Shown: positions 46,024 through 55,034, counted from the stretch's first letter. The stretch: 64,000 bases of DNA from Micromonospora coxensis (GCF_900090295.1 NZ_LT607753.1:6138001-6202000); one strand, 5' to 3'. Notes: generated by a model from the letters alone, not told the origin. Numbers and translations are program-made.

Positions 46024-46140
46024 GAACCAGGCCACGCTTGCACCGGCGCTGCGCCGGTGCCTGGTCCTCACCCGGAGCACCCCACCGTGGAGGAGGGTTG
46101 CCGGCCAGCGAGCCGGGGCTTCGCGCTGGCGCTCATGACC
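46024..46140 (-). ncRNA. SAM-IV riboswitch
   Basis: Read on the minus strand, the sequence begins GGTCATGAGCGCCAGCG, continues with AAGCCCCGGCTCGCTGGCC and GGCAACCCTCC, then GGTGGGGTGCTCCGGGTGAG, and closes with GACC. The order and conserved core (ATGAG, AAGCCC, GGCAACC, GGTGGGGTGC) match the actinobacterial SAM-IV class. A 3' extension forms the pseudoknot arm (CACCGGCGCAGCGCCGGTG, then CAAGCGTGGCC). These RNAs switch off sulfur-amino-acid genes when S-adenosylmethionine is plentiful. It sits upstream of the leader peptide and the ABC importer. The rest of 46141-46432 is the divergent decarboxylase upstream region, with nothing else recognised. Confidence 0.88.
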
Positions 46141-46432
46141 TGCCGTGAAGGCTAGCAACCTGATCGGGGTGGGCGTCCAGCCGTTATGACGGCCCTCACG
46201 TCCGCCCCTTACCGGCCCGGCCGTCGGGGCAGGTCGGGCCGCGCACCGTGCCGGCGTCGCCGGTCGTCGGGGCGGGCCACCGGGGCGGAATTGGCTCGCG
46301 CGGCGGCCGGCCGGGCGGTGCCAGGGTGGAGACGGCCGGTGCCACCGCCCGGTGCGGCCGGCGGTCGGCCGTCGATCGCGCCGGCGCCCCACCCGGCGGA
46401 CCGTGCCACCACCGTTCCACGAGGAGCCCGCG

Positions 46433-47899
46433 ATGACCGATCCGCTGCGTGACGACGGTGGCGACGAGGCGCTGCGCCGGGTGTACGAGGCCGCCGGGCC
46501 GTACCTGTCGTCGCTGCCCGGCCGTCCGGTGCACGACCCGGACAGCGTCGCCCTGCTCGGCGAGCTGTGGCAGCCGGCCGGCGGCGCGCCGCTGCCCGGC
46601 CGGGGCGAGGGCGCGGCGGCCGCGCTGGAGCGGCTGCTGCGGGTCGGCACGGCGGCGGCCACCCACTCGGCCGGCCCGCGCTTCTTCCACTTCATCATCG
46701 GCGGGGCGACGCCGCCGGCCCTGGCGGGTGACTGGACCGCCGCGCTGCTCGACCAGAACGCCGCCTTCCGCGCCTCGTCCCGGTTGGCCACCGAGACCGA
46801 GACGGTGGCGCTGACCTGGCTGCGGGAGCTGTTCGGGCTGCCGGCGACCTTCGGCGGGGCGCTGGTGGCCAGCGCCACCTTCGCCAACGTCACCGGCCTC
46901 GCCGCCGCCACCCACTGGTGGGGCGAGCGGCACGGCGTCGACGTCGCCGCCGACGGGCTGACCGGGCTGCCCCGGATGCCGGTCCTCTCCGGCGGGTACG
47001 TACACGCCAGCGACCGCAAGGCGCTGCAACTGCTCGGGCACGGCCGCAACGCCGTCGAGGTGCACGCCCGCGACGCGGCGGGCCGGGTCGACCTGGCCGC
47101 GCTGGACCGCCGGTTGGCCGAGCTGGCGTCCCCGGCGGTCCTCATCGGCAGCGCGGGAGAGGTGGACACCGGCGACTTCGACCCCCTGGCCGACCTCGCC
47201 GACCTCGCCGAGCGGCACGGCGCGTGGCTGCACGTGGACGGGGCGTTCGGGCTCTTCGCGGCGCTGTCGCCGCGTACCGCCGGGCTGGTCGCCGGGATCG
47301 AGCGGGCCGACTCGATCGCCGGTGACGGGCACAAGTGGCTCAACGTGCCGTACGAGAGCGGCTTCGCCTTCCTCCGGGACCCGTCCCGGCTGCCGGTGGC
47401 GTTCGGCATGCCGGGTGCGGCGTACCTGCCGGGGCGGGGCAGCGCGCTGCCGACTCCAGGCGAGGGCGCCGACTACGCCCTGCTCGGGCCGGAGTCCTCC
47501 CGCCGGGCCCGGTCGCTGCCGATCTGGGCGACCCTGGCCGCGTACGGGCGCGACGGCTACCGGGCCATGGTGGAGCGCCACCTGGACCTGGCCCAGCGGC
47601 TGGCCCGGCGGGTCGACGCCAGCCCCGAGCTGCAACGGCTGGCCGAGGTGCCGCTCTGCATCGTCTGCTTCCGGGCCCGCCCGGACGGGGTGCCCGAGGA
47701 GTCGCTGGACGAGCTGAACCGGCGGCTCGGCGCGGCGCTGCTCGCCGACGGCCGGGTGTACGCCGGCACCACCGTCCACCGGGGACGGGTCGCGCTGCGC
47801 CCGGCGATCGTCAACTGGCGCACCACCGAGGCCGACGTGGACCTGCTGGTCGAGGTGGTGCGCGAACTCACCGCGAAGGTCGTCGCCGAGCTGGGCTGA
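46433..47899 (+). CDS. Group II PLP-dependent decarboxylase (aromatic/glutamate type)
   Basis: A 488-residue PLP enzyme, likely cytoplasmic. The PLP-lysine is in DSIAGDGHKWLN (Lys301), the pyridine-binding Asp in WLHVDGAFG, and the substrate-binding block is HFIIGGATPPALAGDWTAAL. The sequence most resembles aromatic-L-amino-acid or glutamate decarboxylases and relatives that use other amino acids, so the substrate is uncertain. The ATG at 46433 follows ACGAGGAGCCCGCG. It is divergent from the riboswitch-controlled importer, which might supply its substrate (speculative). Confidence 0.88.
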   Translation: MTDPLRDDGGDEALRRVYEAAGPYLSSLPGRPVHDPDSVALLGELWQPAGGAPLPGRGEGAAAALERLLRVGTAAATHSAGPRFFHFIIGGATPPALAGDWTAALLDQNAAFRASSRLATETETVALTWLRELFGLPATFGGALVASATFANVTGLAAATHWWGERHGVDVAADGLTGLPRMPVLSGGYVHASDRKALQLLGHGRNAVEVHARDAAGRVDLAALDRRLAELASPAVLIGSAGEVDTGDFDPLADLADLAERHGAWLHVDGAFGLFAALSPRTAGLVAGIERADSIAGDGHKWLNVPYESGFAFLRDPSRLPVAFGMPGAAYLPGRGSALPTPGEGADYALLGPESSRRARSLPIWATLAAYGRDGYRAMVERHLDLAQRLARRVDASPELQRLAEVPLCIVCFRARPDGVPEESLDELNRRLGAALLADGRVYAGTTVHRGRVALRPAIVNWRTTEADVDLLVEVVRELTAKVVAELG

Positions 47900-47987
47900 G
47901 ATCGGTGCATCCACCGGGGACGGTCGGGGCGAAGCAATGGTCGTGACGACAGTCACGGATCTGGTCGCACCGACGAAGGGTTCGCCG

Positions 47988-48638
47988 ATGAAGATCGCAC
48001 GACTCGCCACCCGCCTGGCCGCCGGGACCCTGGCCACCGCGCTGGCCACCGCCGCCATGGCCGTGCCGGCCCAGGCCGGCACGAAGCAGCCGGGCACCCG
48101 CAGCCTCGCCGCGGTGCTCACCCGGGACACCGGCGGCTTCGACCACAACGCGCGCGACTTCGACGTGCTCACCGCCGCCGTGCTCGCCGTGCTGGAGGCC
48201 AAGCCGGACTCGCCGGTCAAGGTGCTCACCGACGGCACGGTCGCGCTGACCGCGTTCGTCCCCACCGACGCCGCGTTCCGGGAGCTGGTCCGGGACATCA
48301 CCGGCGCCCACCGGCTGCCCGGCGAGTCGGCCGCGTTCACCGCCGTCGCCGGGCTCGGCATCGACACCGTCGAGAACGTGCTGCTCTACCACGTGGTGCC
48401 GGGCGCCACGATCGACCGCCGCGCGGCGGTCAAGGCCGACGGGGCGGCGCTCACCACCGCCCTCGGCGCCACCGTCGAGGTCGACGTGCGCCGCTGGTGG
48501 CACTTCACCCAGGTGCGGCTGGTCGACGCCGACACCAGCGACCGCGACGCGCGGGTGGTGGCGTACGACATCAACAAGGGCAACCGGCAGATCGCGCACG
48601 CGGTCGACCGGGTGCTGCGCCCGATCGACCTGCCCTGA
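47988..48638 (+). CDS. Secreted fasciclin (FAS1) domain protein
   Basis: A 216-residue exported protein. A signal peptide (residues 1-30, KIARLATRLAAGTLATALAT with cleavage near AQA/GT) is followed by one FAS1 domain: LTAFVPTDAAFRELVRDITG (H1 motif region) and LLYHVVPGATIDRRA (YH motif). FAS1 domains mediate adhesion; secreted or wall-linked location is expected. No lipobox or wall anchor is visible. ATG at 47988 after GAAGGG. A terminator lies just after the stop. Confidence 0.88.
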   Translation: MKIARLATRLAAGTLATALATAAMAVPAQAGTKQPGTRSLAAVLTRDTGGFDHNARDFDVLTAAVLAVLEAKPDSPVKVLTDGTVALTAFVPTDAAFRELVRDITGAHRLPGESAAFTAVAGLGIDTVENVLLYHVVPGATIDRRAAVKADGAALTTALGATVEVDVRRWWHFTQVRLVDADTSDRDARVVAYDINKGNRQIAHAVDRVLRPIDLP

Positions 48639-48653
48639 CGCACGACGGACGAC

Positions 48654-48685
48654 GAACGGCGCCCGGCCCGGTCCGGGCGCCGTTC
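48654..48685. terminator. Terminator between convergent fasciclin and sigma genes
   Basis: A perfect 13-bp stem (GAACGGCGCCCGG and its complement) with a 6-nt loop. Its right arm overlaps the sigma-gene stop codon. Confidence 0.7.
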
Positions 48686-49673
48686 ACGTGCGCGCGACCT
48701 CCGGCGGGACCGGGACGGCGCCCGCCCGCAGGAACAGCGGCCACAGCCGGTCCGCGTCGAGGTAGGTGACGACGCCCCGTATCCGGTCGCCGGCCAGGTC
48801 GAGCAGGACCAGGGCGAACGGGGTGTGCCGCCCGTCGGGACCGGGACGGGTCTGCCAGAACGCCGGTGTCCCGTTCGCGGCGGTGGGCGTCAGGCGTGCG
48901 CCGGCGCAGCCGCCGCGCGGGTCGCGCCACGCCTCGGCGATCCGGTCGCGCCCCCGCAGCCGCCAGGCGAACGGCGGCATCGACATGGTGGCGTCCTCGT
49001 GCAGCAGGGCGACCAGCGCGGTCACGTCGTGCCGGGCGAAGGCGTCGCAGTAGCGGGCGAGCAGGTCGCGTTGGGCCGCGTCGGTGGGGCGCAGCACGTC
49101 CCCGGCCGTCAGGTCGGCGGCGCGCAGGGTGGCCCGGGCCCGTTGCAGGGCGCTGTTGACGGCGGCGACGCTGGCGTCGAGCAGGTCGGCGACCTCCTCG
49201 GCCCGCCAGCACAGCACGTCGCGCAGGATCAGCACGGCCCGCTGCCGGGCGGGCAGCCGTTGCAGGGCGGCGACGAGCGCCAGCCGTACGGTCTCCCGGC
49301 GCAGCGCCGTCTCCTCCGGGCCGGCGTGCGTGGGCAGCACCAGGGCGTCCGGGACGGGCTGGACCCAGTGTCGCTCGGGCAGCGGCGGGCCGAGGTCCGC
49401 GCCGCTCGCCGCGGGGTCGCCGAGGTCGATCGCGCGGGCCCGGCGCTGCGGGCTGCGCAGCATGTCCAGGCAGATGTTGGTGGCGATCCGGTAGACCCAG
49501 GTGCGCAGCGAACCGCGCTGGTCGTCGTAGCGCTCCCGGGAGCGCCAGGCCCGGGTCAGCGTCTCCTGCACGGCGTCCTCGGCCTCGAAGCCGCTGCCGA
49601 GCATCCGGTAGCAGTACCCGGTCAGCTCGGTCCGCAGCGACTCCAGCCCGACGTCCAGCGATGCCTCGCGCAC
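48684..49673 (-). CDS. ECF-type sigma factor with SnoaL/NTF2-like tail (second TIGR02960-type copy)
   Basis: A 329-residue sigma factor. Region 2 contains TGYCYRMLGSGFEAEDAVQE and GSLRTWVYRIATNICLDMLR; region 4 HTH is CWRAEEVADLLDASVAAVNS. The NTF2-like domain (residues about 205-329: YCDAFARHDVTALVALLHED, PPFAWRLRGRDRIAEAWRDP) follows. It is a paralogue of the sigma factor at 3-4 kb but with only moderate identity, so an old duplication or separate acquisitions. The divergent gene encodes a mycothiol-dependent enzyme, suggesting oxidative or electrophile stress control (inference from position). Confidence 0.87.
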   Translation of the reverse strand: MREASLDVGLESLRTELTGYCYRMLGSGFEAEDAVQETLTRAWRSRERYDDQRGSLRTWVYRIATNICLDMLRSPQRRARAIDLGDPAASGADLGPPLPERHWVQPVPDALVLPTHAGPEETALRRETVRLALVAALQRLPARQRAVLILRDVLCWRAEEVADLLDASVAAVNSALQRARATLRAADLTAGDVLRPTDAAQRDLLARYCDAFARHDVTALVALLHEDATMSMPPFAWRLRGRDRIAEAWRDPRGGCAGARLTPTAANGTPAFWQTRPGPDGRHTPFALVLLDLAGDRIRGVVTYLDADRLWPLFLRAGAVPVPPEVART

Positions 49674-49775
49674 CCGGCCACCCTACGGGCCGCGACCGAT
49701 GAGTTCCCGGCGTCCGCCCCGTATCCCCGTGGAGGAGCCCACGACGGGGCTCGTGTATCGGACGGGAGGTCCCGG

Positions 49776-50402
49776 ATGGGCGAGGACGAGCTGCGCGCGG
49801 CGGTGGCGGCGGAACGCAGGGAGCAGGCGGCGCTGCTGGCGGCGCTGCGACCGGAGCAGTGGGACGCGCCGACCCTCTGCGACGGCTGGCGGGTCCGGGA
49901 GGTGGTCGCCCACATCACGATGCCGTTCCGGGCCTCGCTCGGGCGGACGCTCGTGGAGTTGGTGCGCGCGGGCGGCAGCGTCAACCGGATGGCCGACCGG
50001 TGCGCCCGCCGGGACGCCGCCCGGCTGTCGCCCGCGCAGTTGGTCGCGGCGCTGGCCGACAACGCCGAACACCCGTGGACGCCGCCGGGTGGTGGCGTGG
50101 CCGGCGCGCTGTCGCACGACGTGATCCACGGCCTCGACGTCACCGTCGGGCTGGGACTGGACCGGCGGGTCCCGCCCGAGCGGGTGGCCGCGGTGCTGGC
50201 CGGCATGTCGCCGCGCAGCATCCGGTTCTTCGGCGTCGACCTGACCGGCGTCCGGCTCGAGGCGACCGACCTGGACTGGCGGCTCGGCGCCGGGACGCCG
50301 TTGCGCGGCCTCGCCCAGGACCTGCTGCTGGTGGTCTGCGGGCGCCGCCTACCGGCGGGGCGGCTGGCGGGCGCGGACGCGCAGCGGTTCACCCGGTCGT
50401 GA
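49776..50402 (+). CDS. Mycothiol-dependent maleylpyruvate isomerase-family enzyme
   Basis: A 208-residue DinB-like four-helix protein of the MDMPI family. N-terminal block AAERREQAALLAALRPEQWD and metal-ligand helix VREVVAHITMPFR (His), with further His in LSHDVIHGLDV. These enzymes use mycothiol to transform toxic or reactive metabolites; exact substrate unknown. The ATG at 49776 follows GACGGGAGGTCCCGG. Divergent from the sigma factor, with about 100 bp between. Mycothiol is actinobacteria-specific, which supports the taxonomic call. Confidence 0.85.
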   Translation: MGEDELRAAVAAERREQAALLAALRPEQWDAPTLCDGWRVREVVAHITMPFRASLGRTLVELVRAGGSVNRMADRCARRDAARLSPAQLVAALADNAEHPWTPPGGGVAGALSHDVIHGLDVTVGLGLDRRVPPERVAAVLAGMSPRSIRFFGVDLTGVRLEATDLDWRLGAGTPLRGLAQDLLLVVCGRRLPAGRLAGADAQRFTRS

Positions 50403-50587
50403 CGCCACCCGCCGGGCCGTGAGCCGCCCGGCCGGCCGTCGACGCCTCGGTCCGGTCGGCGAGCGCCGTCGTCACGGGCGCGCCCGGCCTCCACCTCGGC
50501 CAGGTGTGTGGTCGCCCACGCCTCCCGCCCCGGTGCCGTCCGCCGGGGCGGGACGACAATCCGCTCGCACCGGGCCACGGGGTGCCC

Positions 50588-50593
50588 GACAAT
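50588..50593 (+). promoter_or_regulatory. Leaderless-type -10 box, kptA
   Basis: GACAAT, six nt before the ATG at 50600. No ribosome site. Confidence 0.4.
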
Positions 50594-50599
50594 GCGGGA

Positions 50600-51136
50600 A
50601 TGGATCAACGGGCGCTGGTGCGGGTGAGCAAGCGGATGTCACTGGCGCTGCGGCACCAGCCCGACAGGTTCGGGCTCGTCCCCGACCGGGCCGGCTGGGT
50701 CGCCGTCGACGACCTGCTCACGGCGCTGCGCCTCGAGCGGGCCGACCTCGACGCGGTGGTCGCCGGCAACGACAAGCAGCGCTTCGCGGTGCGGCGGGAC
50801 GCCGACGGGGTCGAGCGGATCCGGGCCAGTCAGGGCCACTCCATCCCCGTCGACCTGGGCCTGGAACCGTCGCCCCCGCCCGCGCGGCTCTACCACGGCA
50901 CCGGCGCGGCGGCGCTCGACTCGATCCGGGCCACCGGCCTGCACCGGGGCGGGCGGCACCACGTACACCTGTCGCCGGACGTGGCGACGGCCCGGCGGGT
51001 CGGCGCCCGCCGGGGTGGCGCGGTGGTGGTGCTGACCGTGGACGCGGCGGCGATGACCCGCGACGGGCACGTCTTCTACCGCAGCGCCAACGGGGTGTGG
51101 CTCACCGACGCGGTGCCGCCGGCCTACCTGGCCTGA
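50600..51136 (+). CDS. kptA: RNA 2'-phosphotransferase KptA/Tpt1
   Basis: A 178-residue enzyme that removes an RNA 2'-phosphate with NAD+. Catalytic-set residues are visible: RMSLALRHQPDRFGL (Arg-His), GWVAVDDLLTAL, FAVRRDADG (Arg), ASQGHSIPVDL (His-Ser) and YHGTGAAALDSIRATGL for the ADP-ribosyl half. No RNA ligase partner is nearby, as is common in bacteria where its role is unclear. Putative leaderless start at ATG 50600. A nested bidirectional terminator follows at 51212. Confidence 0.9.
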   Translation: MDQRALVRVSKRMSLALRHQPDRFGLVPDRAGWVAVDDLLTALRLERADLDAVVAGNDKQRFAVRRDADGVERIRASQGHSIPVDLGLEPSPPPARLYHGTGAAALDSIRATGLHRGGRHHVHLSPDVATARRVGARRGGAVVVLTVDAAAMTRDGHVFYRSANGVWLTDAVPPAYLA

Positions 51137-51211
51137 CCGGCGGACCGGGTCGCGGGTACGGCACGGAGCCGCCACCGGGCCCGGTGGCGTGCCCCCGGCC
51201 GTCGCGAGGAT

Positions 51212-51266
51212 CGGTGACCCTGCCGGCGGAGCCCCACGGGCCCCGCCGGCAGGCGTCGGTCACCGC
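51212..51266. terminator. Bidirectional nested hairpin
   Basis: Outer arms CGGTGAC/GTCACCG enclose an 11-bp inner stem (CCTGCCGGCGG and its complement). It lies between convergent kptA and the glycosidase gene. Confidence 0.65.
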
Positions 51267-51302
51267 CGTCGGTGCCGGCCCGACGGAGGAGCCGACGCAC
51301 CC

Positions 51303-53393
51303 TCACCGGGTGGTGCAGACGGTGCCGTTGAGCCGGAACACGGTGGGCAGGACGTTCGGACCGCTGTACCCGCCGACGAAACCGACGCCGGTGCTGCCGC
51401 CGACGGCGATCCTGCGGTTGTCGGCGGTGGCGGTGGCCTTGACGTCGGCGCCGACCTGCTCCCAGGTGGCGCTCCAGCCGCTGCCGACCTGCTGCCAGGT
51501 GGTCGGCCAGGTCCAGGTCAGCGTCCACCCGTCGACGGGGTGCGGGCCGGTGTTGACGATGTCGACGCCACCGATGTAGCCGTTGCCCCAGTCGGAGTTC
51601 TTCGTGAAGCGTACGGCGCACGTGCTGGTGGCCGGGCTGCCGGTGGTGAAGGTGAGGGGCGGCGAGGACCGGGAGACCCGGCCGGCGCCGTCGCGGGCCA
51701 GCACGTTGACCGTGTACCGGGTGCCCGGGGTCAGGTTGCCGACCGTCAGCGAGCTGCCGGTCGTCTCGCCGAGCTGCTCGCTGACCGCCCCGTTCTGCCG
51801 GTACACCTCGTACTTGACGGGCGGGCCGGCCATCGGCGGCAGCGCGGGCCAGGAGATGGTGGCGCTGCGGTCGGTCACCGCCCCGGCGGTGGGTTGCCGG
51901 GGCGCGGCGGGCCCGCCCCCGACCACCTCGGCCGGGCGCAGCACCAGCGTGGTCAACGAGTACGGCGGCAGGGTCCGGCTGGTGGCGCTGCCGCTGCGGG
52001 CGGTGTCGATGGCGGTGGCACCGTTGGCGAGGGTGTGCACCGTCGGTGCGGCGTCGGACGGGGTGAACCCGGCGTAGTCGATGCTGACCGGGTACGCGTT
52101 CTCCGGGTCCTTGTTCACCAGCAGCACCGCGACCTCGCCGTCGCGCCGGCGTACCGCGTGCGCGGTGACCAGCGGCTCGTCGGTGCCGGCCCGGATGAAC
52201 TGGTCGCCCGCCTTGGCGAAGAGGTTCATCATGGACATCCCGTGGTACGGCGCGAACGGGGTGTTCAACGGCGGTTGGCAGACCGACCCGTCGGCGGTGC
52301 AGCCGCCGCTGGACAGCAGGCCGTAGTCGCCGTAGTCGGTGTGTCCGGCCACCTCGGACACCGTGCCGATGCCGTTGTGAACGTTCCACCAGTGCGCCGT
52401 GAACACCCCGTTCTCCAGCAGGTCGCTGTAGGCGTCGGCGAGGAACAGCGCGCCGGGCTGGGTGTTCCGGCCGACCTCGACGTTCATTTCGGTGAAGCTG
52501 ATGCCGATCCGGGAGGCGTTCGGGCCGGCGTACCGGGTGAGCTGCTCACGCAGCAGGTGGATGGCGTCGTCGATGTGGGCGGTGCGCTCCAGCGACTGCG
52601 CGGCGCTGCCGCCCGGGTACCAGTGCACGTCGACGAAGTCGATCTTCGGCCCGGCGACGGAGAGCACCGCCTGGTTCCACGGGCCCGGGTCGGTGCCGGC
52701 GGTGATCCCGTCCGGCCAGTTGCCCGGCATGGTGAGCACCGCGCCGACCTTGATGGTGGGGTCGACCGCCTTCATCGCGTCGGCGTAGTCGACCACCAGG
52801 TTCGCGTAGTACGTCGCGCTCTTGTCGGGGTGCTCGTCGGCCTCCCAGCCCGACCCGTAGTGGCCGTTGCCGTAGTTCTCGTTGCCGATCGTCCAGTACT
52901 TCGCCCCGTAGCCCTTGGTGACGTTGGCGTACCGGACCCAGTCGGCGGCCTCGGCCGGGGTGCCGGTGCCGTAGTTCGCGATGATCATCGGTTGCGCGCC
53001 GACCCGCCGCGCGGCGGCCATGAAGGTGTCGAAGTCGGTGTTCGGCGCGACGTACCCGCCGGGCGCGGTGTGGTCCTTCCAGTGGTAGATGTCGGCGTAC
53101 GAGCCGCCCGGGTACCGCACCATCCGCACCCCGGCGGCGCGCAGCAGGTCGGACGTCTCGTCGGTGCCGAGGTTCTGGTCCCAGATGGCGTGGTTGACGC
53201 CGAGCGCGGTGTCCGGCATGGTCGCCAGCCCCGCCCGCGCGTTCACGGTCACGGCCACCGGGCCGTCCGCCGCCTGGACGCGCGGAGGGCTGACGGCGGT
53301 CAGCGTGGCGGTGGCGAGCAGCAGGCTCGCCGCGAGGGCCGTCGCGCGGGCGGCGCGGCGCGGCCGGGGATGAGCTGTGGTGGGGATCGTCAT
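51303..53393 (-). CDS. Secreted alpha-L-arabinofuranosidase-like glycosidase with FN3 and CBM2
   Basis: A 696-residue secreted enzyme. Signal peptide (residues 1-41, twin-Arg-like PRRAARATALAASLLLATAT); catalytic (beta/alpha)8 domain (about 45-360) with likely acid/base Glu172 in IGNENYGNG and nucleophile Glu302 in ISFTEMNVEVG; beta-sandwich (360-490, GH51-type C-terminal domain); FN3 (about 505-595); and a cellulose-binding CBM2 (about 597-696, CAVRFTKNSDWGNGYIGG). It is expected to release arabinose or related residues from plant polysaccharide. The family assignment (GH51-like) is by motif only. ATG at 53393 with AAGGA upstream. Confidence 0.87.
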   Translation of the reverse strand: MTIPTTAHPRPRRAARATALAASLLLATATLTAVSPPRVQAADGPVAVTVNARAGLATMPDTALGVNHAIWDQNLGTDETSDLLRAAGVRMVRYPGGSYADIYHWKDHTAPGGYVAPNTDFDTFMAAARRVGAQPMIIANYGTGTPAEAADWVRYANVTKGYGAKYWTIGNENYGNGHYGSGWEADEHPDKSATYYANLVVDYADAMKAVDPTIKVGAVLTMPGNWPDGITAGTDPGPWNQAVLSVAGPKIDFVDVHWYPGGSAAQSLERTAHIDDAIHLLREQLTRYAGPNASRIGISFTEMNVEVGRNTQPGALFLADAYSDLLENGVFTAHWWNVHNGIGTVSEVAGHTDYGDYGLLSSGGCTADGSVCQPPLNTPFAPYHGMSMMNLFAKAGDQFIRAGTDEPLVTAHAVRRRDGEVAVLLVNKDPENAYPVSIDYAGFTPSDAAPTVHTLANGATAIDTARSGSATSRTLPPYSLTTLVLRPAEVVGGGPAAPRQPTAGAVTDRSATISWPALPPMAGPPVKYEVYRQNGAVSEQLGETTGSSLTVGNLTPGTRYTVNVLARDGAGRVSRSSPPLTFTTGSPATSTCAVRFTKNSDWGNGYIGGVDIVNTGPHPVDGWTLTWTWPTTWQQVGSGWSATWEQVGADVKATATADNRRIAVGGSTGVGFVGGYSGPNVLPTVFRLNGTVCTTR

Positions 53394-53664
53394 GCGGGCT
53401 GTCCTTCTTCGGGACGGCCGCCCGGTCGACGTCCGGCTCGTGGGGCGCACGAGCCGTCGCGGCGGGCGTGCCGGGAGACGGGTGATCGATCGCCCGTGTC
53501 GCCGTCCCCCGGAGGCGGTGCCCGCTCCGGTTGCCCAGTGGACGACTGTCGGCCCGCGCGGCTGGCCATCGACGCCCAAGAATCCCACACCGGATCCGGC
53601 GCCTCAAGGCGCCGCCCCGGCACACCGGCCGTCCGGGTCCCGGACACCCTGCCGGCTGCCGCCG
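53394..53664. other. Intergenic region between glycosidase and AHBA genes
   Basis: 271 bp holding the glycosidase promoter and ending with a 7-bp hairpin, CGGCGCC-TCAA-GGCGCCG (53597-53614), which may terminate the aminoshikimate operon. No gene seen. Confidence 0.4.
53597..53614 (-). terminator. Small hairpin after the aminoshikimate operon
   Basis: A 7-bp stem and 4-nt TCAA loop, about 50 nt past the aroE-like stop (53665). Confidence 0.4.
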
Positions 53665-54477
53665 CTACAGGTCGAAGAAGTCCAGGTAGGAGTCGATCTG
53701 GTGGGCGAGCATCGGCTCGCCCGGGTGGGCGGCCAGACCTCGCTCGCCGGCGGCCCGCAGCAGCGCGGTCTCCGCCGGCTTCATGATGATGTCGGCGACC
53801 ACGGCGTGCGCCGGCAATCCGCTCACCGGGAACGGCAGCGGGTCGTCGGGTCGCAGCCCCAGCGGTGTCGCGTTCACCGCCAGGTCGACGTCGGCCAGTC
53901 GCGGCCCGGTCGCGGCGCTCACCCGGCCGGGGTACGCCTCGGACAGCCGCCGCCACAGCTCGTCGCGCCGGCCGGGGTCGGTGTCGACCAGGCGCAACTC
54001 GGCGACCTCCGCGTCGAGCAGGGCGACCGCGATGGCGCTGCCCGCCCCACCCGCGCCCACCACGCAGACCCGCAGCCCCTTCGGGTCGTGCCCGGCCTCG
54101 ACCAGGCCACGGACGAAACCGTCACCGTCGAAGGTGTCGGCCGACCAGGCGCCGTCCGGCTCGCGGCGCAACGCGTTGACGCTGCCGGCCAGGCGCGCGC
54201 GGGCGGTGACCCGGTCGGCGAGGGCCAGGACGGCCGCCTTGTGCGGCACCGTCACGAGGATGCCGTGCAGGTTGGCCACCTGCCGCAGCGCGCGCACCAC
54301 CGGTGCGACGTCACCCGGCGCCACCCGCATCGGGACGAGCACCGCGTCGGCACCGCGCCGGGCCAGCACGGGGTTGAGCAGGCCGGGGGCCCGCACCTGC
54401 GCGATCGGGTCGCCGAGCAGCGCGTACAGCCGGGTGGTGCCGCTGATCGGCGGCCCGGCGTGCGTCGGGGCGGTCAC
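53665..54477 (-). CDS. Shikimate/aminoshikimate dehydrogenase (RifI-like, AroE family)
   Basis: A 270-residue NAD(P)-dependent AroE-family enzyme. The substrate half has LLGDPIAQVRAPGLLNPVLA and the catalytic Lys in ILVTVPHKAAVLALA; the cofactor half has VCVVGAGGAGSAIAVALLDA. The block DTFDGDGFVRGL holds the second catalytic Asp. In the rifamycin AHBA cluster the homologous position is RifI, which works on aminoquinate or aminoshikimate rather than shikimate. The GTG at 54477 overlaps the FMN-reductase stop (GTGA). Last gene of the minus operon. Confidence 0.88.
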   Translation of the reverse strand: MTAPTHAGPPISGTTRLYALLGDPIAQVRAPGLLNPVLARRGADAVLVPMRVAPGDVAPVVRALRQVANLHGILVTVPHKAAVLALADRVTARARLAGSVNALRREPDGAWSADTFDGDGFVRGLVEAGHDPKGLRVCVVGAGGAGSAIAVALLDAEVAELRLVDTDPGRRDELWRRLSEAYPGRVSAATGPRLADVDLAVNATPLGLRPDDPLPFPVSGLPAHAVVADIIMKPAETALLRAAGERGLAAHPGEPMLAHQIDSYLDFFDL

Positions 54478-55034
54478 GGCCGGCGCAGCCCGCGCAGCGC
54501 CCCGCCCCAGGCGACCACCTGGTCGAGCATGGCCGACACCGTCTGCTCCTGGTGGGCGGCCGGACGGAAGTCGCGGAAGTTGACGAAGTCGGTGTGCAGG
54601 GAGAGCGCCACCTGGGACCGGACGTCGGCCACCTCCACCTGGGCGAGCACCAGCCGCAGGTGCTCGGCGGCCCGGGTGCCGCCGTGCAGCCCGTAGCTGA
54701 CCAGGCCGGCGGACTTGTCGTGCCACTCCCGGTAGAGGTAGTCGACGGCGTCCTTGAGCACCCCGGGGATCGAGTGGTTGTACTCGGGGGTGACGAAGAC
54801 GAACGCGTCCAGGGCGGCGATGGTGCTCGCCCACCGGCGGACCTTGGGGTGGGTGGACGGGGCCATCGACGGCGGCAGCGGCGAGTCGAGGTGCGGCAGG
54901 TCGTGATCGCGCAGGTCGACCAGTTCCGCCGTGGCGTCGCCGCGCTTGGCGGCGATGTCGCGTACCCAGCGGGCGACCACGTCGGACTTGCGGCCGGGAC
55001 GGGTGCTGCCGGCGATGACGCCGATCCGGATCAT
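54474..55034 (-). CDS. NADPH-dependent FMN reductase / quinone reductase
   Basis: A 186-residue flavodoxin-like protein. The flavin motif is RIGVIAGSTRPGRKSDVVA, with the loop VFVTPEYNHSIPGVLKDAVDY (PEYNHS), both hallmarks of the FMN_red family. It reduces FMN or quinones with NADPH. It is not a standard member of AHBA pathways. By position it could keep a quinone/hydroquinone intermediate reduced. Starts at ATG 55034, which overlaps the ROK stop as TGATG, and is coupled to the aroE-like gene. Confidence 0.88.
   Translation of the reverse strand: MIRIGVIAGSTRPGRKSDVVARWVRDIAAKRGDATAELVDLRDHDLPHLDSPLPPSMAPSTHPKVRRWASTIAALDAFVFVTPEYNHSIPGVLKDAVDYLYREWHDKSAGLVSYGLHGGTRAAEHLRLVLAQVEVADVRSQVALSLHTDFVNFRDFRPAAHQEQTVSAMLDQVVAWGGALRGLRRP

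Noticed and set aside
46141..46432. A gene in the region upstream of the decarboxylase
   Set aside because: Frames here are Arg/Pro-rich and without a ribosome site or family resemblance.
53665..54477. Ordinary primary-metabolism shikimate dehydrogenase
   Set aside because: Possible in isolation, but it is tightly coupled by overlap to genes of the AHBA operon, so the aminoshikimate role is preferred. Not excluded.
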